Shown: positions 26,301 to 34,572 of the stretch, in pieces
How positions within the stretch are numbered: position 1 is the stretch's first letter
Layout of the letters: each line of letters begins with the position of its first letter
Source: Fusibacter bizertensis
GTDB lineage: Bacteria; Bacillota; Clostridia; Peptostreptococcales; Acidaminobacteraceae
Reading direction: 5' to 3'
NCBI RefSeq assembly: GCF_029914245.1
Contig: NZ_JARYZI010000004.1
Coordinates: 124,001 to 188,000, forward strand
DNA length: 64,000 nucleotides
The notes under the pieces: model-generated
What the model was told of the DNA's origin: nothing
Databases searched by the model: none
The model's input: the letters and a program-made list of their open reading frames with translations, nothing else
Made by a program: the position numbers and the translations under genes

Positions 26301-27039
26301 GGCTCACCTTATAATTAAGTTTTTTTTCTAAGAATCTTACAAGTAATATAAGCGGGATTGTCAAAATCAAGTATCCCACGGCAATGATCAAGAACCCTTC
26401 TGGATATCTAAAGCTGACCGATTGAACAATCTGCATTGAATTAAGAAATTCGCTTGTCCCCATATAAGCAAGCAATGCACTGCTTTTTATGGTCATGGCA
26501 AACTGCCCTGCAAGTGGAGGTAAAATTGAAGTGATTACTTGCGGAAAAACAACATAGCGGTACGTTTGATATTTAGTAAAACCAAACATGCGCGCAGTCT
26601 GCCACTGGTTTGTATGGATTGATTCTATTGCACCTTTATATATATCTGCGATATAAGCACCTATATAAAATGCAAGTGTTAAAACACCAACCCAAAACTT
26701 TGACTTTACATGAAATGCATGTCCAATGTAAAAATATGCAATCATTGCTATAACAATAAGTGGCGTCCCAAAAATAATGGTCTTATGAATTTCAGACAAA
26801 TAATTGAGTACTTTAAACTTGGATTCATTCATGAGATATAAAATCAATCCCACAATAAGCGCTAAAACTAATGAAACTGCACTAATCATAATGGTTGTTA
26901 CCCAACCGTTAAATATAACTTTGTAATATTCGTTATAAACAGTAAAATCTAGGTCTTTTTCAAGTGCATTGGTATAAACAACATAAAATAATAAACCATA
27001 AAGGCTAAGTGCAACTAAGAAACTTGTGATTTTTTTCAT
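26284..27039 (-). CDS. Polar amino acid ABC transporter, permease
   Basis: 251 residues with about five or six membrane helices. The HisM/GlnP-type region VFNGWVTTIMISAVSLVLALIVG starts the permease domain, and the EAA-type loop IYKGAIESIHTNQWQTARMFGFTKYQTYRYVVFPQ, which docks on the ATPase, is near 150-185. The N-terminal 40 residues add one extra helix. It lies between the binding protein and ATPase genes. A hairpin in the 124-base gap upstream may reduce its expression relative to the binding protein. Confidence 0.92.
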   Translation of the reverse strand: MKKITSFLVALSLYGLLFYVVYTNALEKDLDFTVYNEYYKVIFNGWVTTIMISAVSLVLALIVGLILYLMNESKFKVLNYLSEIHKTIIFGTPLIVIAMIAYFYIGHAFHVKSKFWVGVLTLAFYIGAYIADIYKGAIESIHTNQWQTARMFGFTKYQTYRYVVFPQVITSILPPLAGQFAMTIKSSALLAYMGTSEFLNSMQIVQSVSFRYPEGFLIIAVGYLILTIPLILLVRFLEKKLNYKVSHEFEN

Positions 27040-27120
27040 ATTTTCCCCTTATTCTAATCACAACACAAATCTTAGACCGCGAATCCACAGATTTTGTTAT
27101 GATCAATTTGCAACTTAAAA

Positions 27121-27151
27121 ATGGCTGCCGCAGTTATTCTGAGACAGCCTT
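27121..27151 (-). terminator. Leaky hairpin between binding-protein and permease genes
   Basis: Minus strand stem GGCTG(TCTCAG) / (CTGCGG)CAGCC with an internal mismatch, followed by ATTTTTAAG. Such hairpins after a binding-protein gene usually protect its mRNA or attenuate downstream transcription. Confidence 0.5.
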
Positions 27152-27163
27152 TTACATCTCTTT

Positions 27164-27964
27164 TTAGAAGAAGAATTCTAAACCATTGTCATCAAACTCT
27201 TTAATCTTATCTTGTAAATATTTTTCTCTGATTTTCTCATATGTGCCATCAGTTTTTGCCTTTTCAATAAAGTCATTAAGTTGACCCTTAAGTTCATCTT
27301 CACCTTTTCTCAAAGCAATCCCCCAACCTTTTGTGTTTGGTAGCGGTTCAAGAACTGCTCTTGTCGTATCAGGATAATTATCATGGTGTCTAATAATCGA
27401 AAGCGGATCATAGATAAACACATCTGCATTGCCCTGAGCAACTTCTAGCACTGCTGAAGCTTCTTCATCAATGTTTTTGATTTGAGCTTTTGGCGCATAC
27501 TCTGCAGCCCAAAGCGCTCCAATAGTTCCAGTTTTTGATGCAATAATTACATCAGGATCGTTGAGATCAGCTGGTGACATAACTTTTGAATCCTTATAAA
27601 CTAACATCATAAGTTGACTATTGGTATACGGATTTGAAAAATCAACGACTTCTTCTCTTGCTGGTGTAATCGTCATTGATGAAATAATCAGATCAATGTT
27701 TCCTTGTTCAAGTGCTGGAATTAAACTTGAATAATCTGTTTCAACAATTTCAATCTCTCTGTCCAAATAAACACCCAATGCCTCTGCTAACATTACAGAT
27801 GCACCTGCTGGTTTGCCATTTTCATCCTTAGTTTCAAAAGGTGGATATTTCAATTCCATACCTACCTTTAAAGGTTCTTTAGCTGTTGAATCTTCTTGCG
27901 TTGTACTTTGGCAACCTGCCAAAACTAATATAGCGACAATCATTAATAGCAATAATTTTTTCAT
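27164..27964 (-). CDS. Amino acid ABC transporter, substrate-binding lipoprotein
   Basis: 266 residues. Lipoprotein signal peptide with lipobox VLAGC (Cys near residue 18), then a family 3 solute-binding domain: PLKVGMELKYPPFETKDENGKPAG, GNIDLIISSMTITPAREEVVDFSNPY, and DVFIYDPLSI. It captures a polar amino acid outside the membrane; which one is not clear. First gene of the three-gene importer. Start has AGGAGG. A weak promoter (TTTACA, 16 bp, TATAGA) is seen at 28035-28062 on this strand. Confidence 0.93.
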   Translation of the reverse strand: MKKLLLLMIVAILVLAGCQSTTQEDSTAKEPLKVGMELKYPPFETKDENGKPAGASVMLAEALGVYLDREIEIVETDYSSLIPALEQGNIDLIISSMTITPAREEVVDFSNPYTNSQLMMLVYKDSKVMSPADLNDPDVIIASKTGTIGALWAAEYAPKAQIKNIDEEASAVLEVAQGNADVFIYDPLSIIRHHDNYPDTTRAVLEPLPNTKGWGIALRKGEDELKGQLNDFIEKAKTDGTYEKIREKYLQDKIKEFDDNGLEFFF

Positions 27965-28166
27965 ATAGCCTCCTGTGAATTTTGCTTTGTCTTAATTCTT
28001 ACGTTTTATTATTGAGTAAGATTTAATTCATCTGTCTATAGTTTATACCATTTTTTTGTAAATCAAAACAGGTACCATAACTTTTTTAACACTTTTCAAA
28101 GGAAATAGTTTATAATTTATATGTATACGTTTAATTTTAGCCCTTTTACGAAAGGAGTGTAAACGG

Positions 28167-28697
28167 TTGAAAAACATACCCAACATATTAACAGCCATTC
28201 GACTAGCGTTAGTACCAGTATTTCCTATCGTGTATTTTTCAAATTTTGAAAACGCACAAATCCTAGCACTTATTATATTTATATTCGCTGGTTTTACCGA
28301 CTTCTTGGATGGCTACATTGCACGAAAATTTCAGTATATTACACCATTTGGAACCGTGTTCGATCCACTTGCCGACAAATTTATGCTTTTGACGGCACTT
28401 ATTTCACTTTTCATCAATCACGTAATTCCACTTTGGGTGTTAATAATTATGCTGATTAAAGAAGTTTTCATGATTTGTGCTGGTATTTATCTGTATATGC
28501 GTAAAGCAAAGATGATTATACCCGCAAATATCTTTGGAAAACTTGCTACTGTAGTCTTCAGCTTAGCAATAGCCCTATTATTGCTCTCACCTCATACTAA
28601 ATGGTTACAATATTTAGTGATGTTGGCTGTTGGATTTAAGCTGATTGCATTTTCTTCCTACGTTAATTTTATGTACTCAAAGAGAAAAGGGACATAA
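28167..28697 (+). CDS. pgsA: CDP-diacylglycerol-glycerol-3-phosphate 3-phosphatidyltransferase
   Basis: 176 residues with about five membrane helices. The CDP-alcohol phosphotransferase motif is complete: FLDGYIARKFQ followed by TPFGTVFDPLADK (DG-AR-G-D-D pattern) near 46-75. It makes phosphatidylglycerol phosphate, the precursor of phosphatidylglycerol. The start is TTG with AAAGGAG nine bases upstream; no ATG is available before the conserved KNIPNILTAIRL. It is followed 34 bases later by a DegV gene on the same strand. TATAAT at 28111-28116 is a likely -10 box. Confidence 0.93.
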   Translation: MKNIPNILTAIRLALVPVFPIVYFSNFENAQILALIIFIFAGFTDFLDGYIARKFQYITPFGTVFDPLADKFMLLTALISLFINHVIPLWVLIIMLIKEVFMICAGIYLYMRKAKMIIPANIFGKLATVVFSLAIALLLLSPHTKWLQYLVMLAVGFKLIAFSSYVNFMYSKRKGT

Positions 28698-28731
28698 TTT
28701 CAACTGTAGACCATCACATCGGAGGCAACAC

Positions 28732-29610
28732 ATGAACATAAAAATTATTACAGACTCATGCTGCGATCTACCCCTTGAGTTTGTCGAGGCAAATCAAGAT
28801 TTATTGGTGGTGCTAGGGATGCCCATTCAGATTCAAGGCCGTGAAATTATCGATGACCTTGGAAAGACGTTTAAACGCTCAGAATTTTACTCATTATTAC
28901 GTCAAGGTATTATGCCTACTACCTCACAAATCAATACTTATCGTTTTGAGAAAGCCTTTACTGAAGCCTTAAACGAAAACAAAGAGGTTGTCTATCTAGG
29001 GTTTACCTCTGGTATGAGTGGTACATTCAATTCTGCTAACATCGCAAAACAATTGATTCAAGAGGAAAATAACGGTGCTGTAATTGAACTAGTTGATACA
29101 CTTTCTGCATCAATCGGTCAAGGAATTCTCATCGTTGAAGCACTAAAACTTGCCAAAGCAGGAAAAACTGCAAAAGAGATTGCAAAGTGGGCAGATGACA
29201 TTAAACTAAAAACGCATCATTGGTTTGGTGTTGATGATCTTAACTATCTGAAAAATGGTGGCCGAATCTCACATGTCTCTGCACTAGTTGGTAGCATGTT
29301 AAACGTCAAACCTACTTTAGGTGTCGGAAACGATGGCAGACTCAAGCCTTTTGGCAATGTTCGTGGCAGAAAAAAATCTATTGCTCAATTGGCATCGAAA
29401 TTTGATCAACATTATTGTAAGACAAACTTCTCAACAATTATAGTTGGACATGGTAACTGTGAAGATGATGCTGTTTTATTAGCGGATGCAATTAGATCAT
29501 TTGATCCTAAAGCTGATATACTTGTCAGCGAACTTTCCATGACTATTGCTTCTCACGTTGGCCCCAACATGATTGCCGTTGCATTTATTGGAGATGAAAG
29601 GGAAAATTGA
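28732..29610 (+). CDS. DegV family fatty acid-binding protein (FakB-like)
   Basis: 292 residues from the ATG with GGAGG six bases upstream; the longer frame starts within pgsA and is unlikely. DegV motifs: ITDSCCDLP, PTTSQIN, YLGFTSGMSGTFNSA, DTLSASIGQGILIVEA, DDLNYLKNGGRIS and a late AFIGDER. DegV proteins bind a long-chain fatty acid and, as FakB, present it to FakA for phosphorylation. It sits next to pgsA, which fits phospholipid synthesis. Its stop overlaps the mnmA start. The DAK2-DegV fusion at 3.1-4.9 kb is a possible kinase partner. Confidence 0.9.
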   Translation: MNIKIITDSCCDLPLEFVEANQDLLVVLGMPIQIQGREIIDDLGKTFKRSEFYSLLRQGIMPTTSQINTYRFEKAFTEALNENKEVVYLGFTSGMSGTFNSANIAKQLIQEENNGAVIELVDTLSASIGQGILIVEALKLAKAGKTAKEIAKWADDIKLKTHHWFGVDDLNYLKNGGRISHVSALVGSMLNVKPTLGVGNDGRLKPFGNVRGRKKSIAQLASKFDQHYCKTNFSTIIVGHGNCEDDAVLLADAIRSFDPKADILVSELSMTIASHVGPNMIAVAFIGDEREN

Positions 29611-30683
29611 TGAAAAAAGTTGCCGTTGGACTTAGCGGTGGCATCGACAGTGGCACTACCGCACTACTTTTAAAAGAACAAGGATACCAAGTCTTTGGTG
29701 TAACAATGTGGCTGTTTGACCATCAAAAGGAAGAACTTGAAGCCGCAAAAACCGTTGCATCATCACTTGGAATCAAGCATTATATACTCGATTACAGAGA
29801 TGACTTTAAAAACAAAATCATTAAAAATTTTATCAAGCTTTATGAACAGGGAGTGACGCCAAACCCCTGTATATTATGTAATAAGCACTTCAAATATGGC
29901 AAATTGATTGATGACTGCACCTCACTTGGTGCAGATTTTTTTGCTACTGGCCATTATGTAAAGTGTATAACTGATGCTAACAGCCATGAGTTTAAACTTC
30001 TACGTGCAGAAAATTCTAAGAAAGATCAATCTTATAACTTGTATCATCTTAATCAAGCAACGCTTCGAAAATTGATCTTTCCACTTGGAACAATCGAATG
30101 TAAGGAACAAGTTAGGGCGCATTTTTCAAAGCTAAATATACAACTCTCACAAAAAAAAGATAGCTTAGGTATCTGTTTTATTGACCATAAAAACCATCGT
30201 AAATTTCTATCAGAGATCAACAGCACCGCCATGAAGTCCGGCTATTTTATAGATACTTTGGGTAATCGATTAGGTGAGCATTGTGGTACAGCAAACTTTA
30301 CTATAGGTCAAAAAAGACGACTTGGTATGGGATATGACGGCCAATATTTGAACGGAAGATATGTGGTGACAAAGCTAAACCCCGATACAAATGAGGTTAC
30401 ACTTGGTGAAGAAAAAGAGCTCCTATATGATCACATCAATTGTACCGATTTTAATATTATTTCACCGCGTTTAAAAGAGTGGCTCTTAATGCCACAAAAT
30501 GTTCTACCGGTTGAAGTGATTGTCAGTCAGTGGTCTGCTAAATACGACGGTATGCTACAGCTTCAGCAAGAGGGTCATCATGCTATAATCCGTTTTAAAA
30601 CACCTGTAAGGGCACCTGCAAGGGGACAAGCACTTGTCTGCTATAAAGACGAAGTGCTTGTTGGTGGAGGCATTATCTCTTAA
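29610..30683 (+). CDS. mnmA: tRNA-specific 2-thiouridylase MnmA
   Basis: 357 residues. Start ATG overlaps the DegV stop as TGATG. The PP-loop is VGLSGGIDSGTTALLL; other motifs are GVTMWLFDH, CILCNKHFKYG near residue 90, ATGHYVK, KDQSYNLYHL, LGICFIDHKNHRKFL (catalytic Cys) and FTIGQKRRLGMG. It thiolates U34 of tRNA(Lys, Glu, Gln). Where most MnmA proteins have NPDVLCN this one has NPCILCN, giving a CXXC. The C-terminal beta-barrel is present. Its stop overlaps the convergent proS stop by four bases. Confidence 0.88.
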   Translation: MKKVAVGLSGGIDSGTTALLLKEQGYQVFGVTMWLFDHQKEELEAAKTVASSLGIKHYILDYRDDFKNKIIKNFIKLYEQGVTPNPCILCNKHFKYGKLIDDCTSLGADFFATGHYVKCITDANSHEFKLLRAENSKKDQSYNLYHLNQATLRKLIFPLGTIECKEQVRAHFSKLNIQLSQKKDSLGICFIDHKNHRKFLSEINSTAMKSGYFIDTLGNRLGEHCGTANFTIGQKRRLGMGYDGQYLNGRYVVTKLNPDTNEVTLGEEKELLYDHINCTDFNIISPRLKEWLLMPQNVLPVEVIVSQWSAKYDGMLQLQQEGHHAIIRFKTPVRAPARGQALVCYKDEVLVGGGIIS

Positions 30684-32128
30684 TATGCCTTCGCCATATA
30701 CACCATATGCTTTGCTTGTTTTCCACAGAAGGGACAAGTGTCACCAAGGTTTTCTTGTTCAAAAGGAATACATCGGATTGTAACCCCTGTCTCTTCTTTT
30801 ACACTTGCTTCACAGGCTTCATCGCCACACCACATGGTTTTTGCAAATCCAGGTGATTCTATCATCTTAATCTTAAAGGATTCATATGAATCAATTACAA
30901 ATGTTTGATCATCTCTATTCTTTCTAGCTTTCTCTAGCATGTCATCATGGATTATATTCAATAACCTTTTGACATTTTCAGTAGCCCCTTCTCTTTCAAG
31001 TACTACTTTTTCAAGAGTATCTCTTCTCGCTGCCATCATCACGCCATTTTCAATATCTCTTGGTCCCACCTCGAGACGAATCGGAACGCCTTTCATCTCA
31101 TATTCATTGAATTTCCATCCTGGAGAATACTCAGTAGAATCATCTAGTTTTACACGTACGCCCGCAGCTTTTAATTCCTCGTAAAGCACGCTAACATGCT
31201 CAAGAACACCTTCTTTTTTCTGTGCTATAGGAACAATTACAACTTGAGTTGGTGCTAGTCTTGGTGGTAATACAAGCCCTCTATTGTCACTATGAACCAT
31301 AATCACCCCACCTATGAGTCTAGTTGATACTCCCCAAGAAGTTTGATGTGGATATTCCAGTTCACCCGTTCGTCCTTGAAAAGTGATATCAAAGGCTGTG
31401 GTAAAGTGCTGAGCTAAATTATGTGAGGTGCCTGACTGAAGCGCTTTGCCATCGTGCATTAACGCCTCTATCGTATATGTCGCCTTTGCACCTGCAAATT
31501 TTTCGCGTTCTGATTTTCTACCTGCAACCATAGGAATCGCTAACAAATTTTCTGACATTTCTATATAAATATTGAGCATTTTCAAAGTTTCTTCTTGTGC
31601 CTGAGCAGCCGTTTCATGTAAAGTATGCCCTTCTTGCCACAAGAACTCTGAAGTTCTTAAAAAAGGACGAGTCGCTTTTTCCCATCTTACAACAGAACAC
31701 CACTGATTATTTAGATAAGGAAGTTCTCTATAAGATGTCAACCATTTCGAATACATAGAACAAACAATTGTTTCAGATGTAGGGCGTATACAGAGTCTTT
31801 CTGAAAGTTCCTCCTCGCCACCATGTGTGACCCAAGCAACTTCAGGTGCAAAGCCTTCAACGTGTTCCTTTTCTTTATTTAAAAGACTTTCTGGAATCAA
31901 AAGTGGAAAATATACATTTTGATGGCCAGTCTCTTTAAATCTACGATCTAAAAATGTTTGAATACCTTCCCAGATTGCATATCCATAAGGTTTAATAACC
32001 ATAAAACCTTTAACTGGAGAATAATCTACCAAATCGGTCTTTTTAATCACATCTGTGTACCACTTGGCAAAGTCATCTTCCATCTTTGTGATGTCTTTTA
32101 CAAACTCTTTTTCACTTTGTTTACGCAT
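30680..32128 (-). CDS. proS: Prolyl-tRNA synthetase, short archaeal/eukaryotic-like form
   Basis: 482 residues, the length of the ProRS lacking an editing insertion. Class II motifs: VYFPLLIPESLL, LCIRPTSETIVCSMYSKW, RWEKATRPFLRTSEFLWQEGHT and HSDNRGLVLPPRLAPTQVVIVPI. A C-terminal zinc-binding region carries CGDEAC and CPFCG. It charges tRNA(Pro). Expression is set by a T-box leader whose specifier is a proline codon. The start has AGGGAGG. Such ProRS forms replaced the bacterial form in many Firmicutes. Confidence 0.95.
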   Translation of the reverse strand: MRKQSEKEFVKDITKMEDDFAKWYTDVIKKTDLVDYSPVKGFMVIKPYGYAIWEGIQTFLDRRFKETGHQNVYFPLLIPESLLNKEKEHVEGFAPEVAWVTHGGEEELSERLCIRPTSETIVCSMYSKWLTSYRELPYLNNQWCSVVRWEKATRPFLRTSEFLWQEGHTLHETAAQAQEETLKMLNIYIEMSENLLAIPMVAGRKSEREKFAGAKATYTIEALMHDGKALQSGTSHNLAQHFTTAFDITFQGRTGELEYPHQTSWGVSTRLIGGVIMVHSDNRGLVLPPRLAPTQVVIVPIAQKKEGVLEHVSVLYEELKAAGVRVKLDDSTEYSPGWKFNEYEMKGVPIRLEVGPRDIENGVMMAARRDTLEKVVLEREGATENVKRLLNIIHDDMLEKARKNRDDQTFVIDSYESFKIKMIESPGFAKTMWCGDEACEASVKEETGVTIRCIPFEQENLGDTCPFCGKQAKHMVYMAKAY

Positions 32129-32139
32129 AACGTCCTCCC

Positions 32140-32385
32140 TTACAAAAAAAATAAAAGCCTTCCTCTCTTTCTAGAGACGAAGACTCGCGGTACCACTCTA
32201 ATTAGCAAAGCTCGATGCTTTACTCACTTTTGACAGGATATAACGGTCCTAACCGTGTATGTTTATACAAGCTCCAAGGTAGGTTCAACTTTCCATCATC
32301 TAGGAACCTTTCAACCGGTGAGTTCCATTCTCTGTAGATATGTAAAAGCATACTGGCCTTATCGACGCTACTCTTATAAGATTAA
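32140..32385 (-). promoter_or_regulatory. T-box riboswitch leader of proS, proline specifier
   Basis: The minus strand carries the T-box motif AGAGTGGTACCGCG (revcomp near 32190-32203), which pairs with the uncharged tRNA acceptor end. A terminator (TCTTCGTCTCT-AGAA-AGAGAGGAAGGC then TTTTATTTTTTTT) follows. In stem I the specifier-loop sequence GAA-CCT-ACC is at 32278-32286, so the specifier codon is CCT (proline, 32281-32283), in agreement with the proS gene downstream. Uncharged tRNA(Pro) should stabilise the antiterminator. Confidence 0.95.
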
Positions 32386-32389
32386 ACCT

Positions 32390-32418
32390 AATATAAACTT
32401 TTGAATTTTGATTGTCAA
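32390..32418 (-). promoter_or_regulatory. Sigma-A promoter for the proS T-box transcript
   Basis: Minus strand TTGACA (32413-32418), 17-bp spacer, TATATT (32390-32395); transcription would begin just before stem I of the T-box. Confidence 0.88.
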
Positions 32419-32440
32419 GCATAAATTTATCTGGTTTGGA

Positions 32441-32469
32441 TTGAACTAGGGTTTGAATTATGCTATTAT
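32441..32469 (+). promoter_or_regulatory. Sigma-A promoter for the fluoride riboswitch transcript
   Basis: TTGAAC (32441-32446), 17-bp spacer, TATTAT (32464-32469). The predicted start near 32476 falls at the first base of the riboswitch. Confidence 0.85.
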
Positions 32470-32475
32470 ATTTCC

Positions 32476-32578
32476 AGTGGGAATGAGGTTCTCCCTTAGT
32501 TACAGTTCGCTGTACTTAAACCGCTTAAACAGCTGATGACTTCTGTGATTAACGTCACAGAACCATCAGCTTTTTTAA
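32476..32578 (+). promoter_or_regulatory. Fluoride riboswitch (crcB motif) with terminator
   Basis: The conserved crcB-motif blocks are present in order: GGGAATGAGGTTCTCCC (32479-32496), AACCGC (32519-32524) and GCTGATGACTTCT (32532-32544). The last block is also the 5' arm of a terminator, AGCTGATG-ACTTCTGTGA / TCACAGAA-CCATCAGCT followed by TTTTTT. Fluoride binding to the aptamer would prevent terminator formation and turn on the antiporter gene downstream. Confidence 0.88.
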
Positions 32579-32632
32579 AGTCACAACTTGTTTGTGATAA
32601 AATCTGAGCACTCACAATTTGGAGGCAATTAT

Positions 32633-33838
32633 ATGTTATTAAGCTTATCTCTTATACTCATTGTTGGTTTTTCCCTAAGTGGCATTTTTAATCGTTTAAA
32701 ACTACCTGGTTTAATGGGAATGATATTAACTGGTATCTTGCTAGGTCCTTATGTACTCAACTGGATCTCAAATGATATTTTAGACATTTCTTCTGAACTG
32801 AGAGAAATCGCCTTGATCATCATACTCACAAGAGCAGGTTTAGCAATTGATCTAGCTGACTTAAAACGTGTTGGTAGACCCGCAATTCTAATGTGCTTTG
32901 TTCCAGCCACTTTTGAACTTGTGGCAATTATACTATTAGCGCCACCCTTATTTGGCATCTCTGTAATTGAGGCTGCTATATTAGGAACTGTGCTTGCAGC
33001 AGTTTCTCCAGCAGTAATTGTGCCTCGTATGCTACATTTAATGGAAAATGGATATGGCAAAGATAAAAGTATTCCGCAATTGATTATGGCTGGGGCTTCT
33101 GTAGATGATATTTATGTTATTGTACTTTTCACTGCTTTCATGGGGATGTACGGTGGTGAAGGCTTTAACGCTTCTACTCTTCTTAAAGTACCTATCTCTA
33201 TAGCGCTGGGGATAGGACTAGGAATTATCTCTGGTGTAATCATCGTAAAAGTTTTCAAACGTCTTCACGTAAGGGATACTGTTAAAGTCATGGTAATTTT
33301 AAGCGTTGCTTTTCTCTTTGTTTCGCTTGAAACATTTTTAAAACCTTATCTCCCAGTTTCCGGACTTATAGCCGTTATGGCGATGGGTGCTACCATTTTA
33401 GAAACCTATGAAGTGCTTGCCAAAAGGTTAAAGGGAAAGTTCTCAAAAATTTGGGTTGGTGCTGAAATATTGCTATTTGTATTGGTTGGAGCAGCAGTTG
33501 ACATTAGATATTTAGGTGCGGCTGGCCTTGGTGCAATTGCATTAATTCTAGTTGCACTGATCTTTAGAATAATTGGTGTCAATCTCAGCCTCATTAAAAC
33601 CCCACTTAAGCAAAAAGAACGTCTTTTTTGTTCAATTGCTTATCTGCCAAAAGCAACAGTTCAAGCAGCAATTGGTGCAATACCACTTTCTGCTGGTGTA
33701 ACTTCAGGTCACTTAATACTTACAATTGCAGTTCTAGCGATTATGATTACTGCACCTATAGGTGCAATAGGAATAGATCTGACGTACAAAAAATTTCTTA
33801 CTGGCCCAGAGGATGCGGAAAAATCGATGTCATCCTAG
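32633..33838 (+). CDS. Cation:proton antiporter under fluoride riboswitch control
   Basis: 401 residues from the ATG with GGAGG seven bases upstream. About 11-12 membrane helices; sodium/hydrogen exchanger family motifs LPGLMGMILTGILLGPYVL, RAGLAIDLADLKRVGRP, GTVLAAVSPAVIVPRML and AGASVDDIYVIVLF (paired acidic residues that usually carry the ion). No C-terminal TrkA or UspA domain. Membrane antiporters of this family are known genes of the fluoride riboswitch regulon, so it probably helps fluoride or related ionic stress resistance; whether it exports fluoride itself is not known. Its last 41 bases overlap agrA on the opposite strand. Confidence 0.9.
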   Translation: MLLSLSLILIVGFSLSGIFNRLKLPGLMGMILTGILLGPYVLNWISNDILDISSELREIALIIILTRAGLAIDLADLKRVGRPAILMCFVPATFELVAIILLAPPLFGISVIEAAILGTVLAAVSPAVIVPRMLHLMENGYGKDKSIPQLIMAGASVDDIYVIVLFTAFMGMYGGEGFNASTLLKVPISIALGIGLGIISGVIIVKVFKRLHVRDTVKVMVILSVAFLFVSLETFLKPYLPVSGLIAVMAMGATILETYEVLAKRLKGKFSKIWVGAEILLFVLVGAAVDIRYLGAAGLGAIALILVALIFRIIGVNLSLIKTPLKQKERLFCSIAYLPKATVQAAIGAIPLSAGVTSGHLILTIAVLAIMITAPIGAIGIDLTYKKFLTGPEDAEKSMSS

Positions 33839-34559
33839 CTTTTAACATCTTAAGTCCTCTTGATGACAACAAGCATGTTTGTCCATTATGAAGACTTAAG
33901 ATTTTTTTATTATGATTGATTTCAGCTATATGTTGTATATTGACTACATAAGATCTGTGACATCTCACAAATCGATCATCTAATTGAGCTTCGATGTCAT
34001 TAAGGCTACCATTAAATTCAACAATCTGCGTTTTACAGTGCATAGCTACTTTATGCGCTGATGATGCTGTCTCAAAAAAATATATTTCTTCGAAATTCAG
34101 GTTTACAGTTTTATCTTTTGTTCTCAAATTAAAACGTTTCATCAACTGAGGTGAGGCAATCGATGTTTTACTGTCAATATTTAATAGACACTGTAAAATC
34201 TGATAACTGATCTCTTTGGCATTGCCTTTGATGATATAATCTAATGCTTCAACTTTATATTTAAAAGTAAGCGGACTCATCTCATCATGTGTTGTCACAA
34301 AGATGATAAAGCCTCTAGGATCGTTACGTCTGATTTTTTCTGCAAGCTCAATACCATTGATATTTGTTTTTAAATCTACATCTAAAAAATATATATTTGA
34401 TGTCTTATTATCAACTATATGGTCCAATATTTCGTCAGGATATTGGGTTTTCACTTTAATCTGCATGTCAAAATTTTCAATTAGGATATGATTTTCTATC
34501 ATCTTTCCTAACTGCTCTAGTTGCATTTGATCATCTTCACAAATAAAAATATCTATCAT
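33798..34559 (-). CDS. agrA: LytTR response regulator, AgrA-like
   Basis: 253 residues. Receiver domain (about 1-125) with acidic pocket IFICEDDQ and phospho-acceptor Asp in IYFLDVDL; then a LytTR DNA-binding domain (about 145-240; IYFFETASSAHKVAMHC, RFVRCHRSYVVNIQHI, LSSRGLKMLKARM). It is phosphorylated by the histidine kinase encoded 13 bases upstream and should activate the agr operon. LytTR proteins bind tandem 9-bp repeats with a 21-22-bp period, and such a repeat is seen at 37679-37709. The gene's 3' end overlaps the antiporter gene and contains that gene's terminator in antisense. Confidence 0.92.
   Translation of the reverse strand: MIDIFICEDDQMQLEQLGKMIENHILIENFDMQIKVKTQYPDEILDHIVDNKTSNIYFLDVDLKTNINGIELAEKIRRNDPRGFIIFVTTHDEMSPLTFKYKVEALDYIIKGNAKEISYQILQCLLNIDSKTSIASPQLMKRFNLRTKDKTVNLNFEEIYFFETASSAHKVAMHCKTQIVEFNGSLNDIEAQLDDRFVRCHRSYVVNIQHIAEINHNKKILSLHNGQTCLLSSRGLKMLKARMTSIFPHPLGQ
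33847..33908 (+). terminator. Terminator of the antiporter gene, inside agrA (antisense)
   Basis: Stem ATCTTAAGTC (33847-33856) / GACTTAAGAT (33893-33902) then TTTTTTT, with a small nested dyad in the loop. It lies within the agrA coding region on the other strand. Confidence 0.75.
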
Positions 34560-34572
34560 TATGCCCCCCTAG

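Noticed and set aside
28645-28731. Longer start for the DegV protein, inside pgsA
   Set aside because: The upstream codons read through the pgsA end without a ribosome binding site, while the internal ATG has GGAGG at good spacing.
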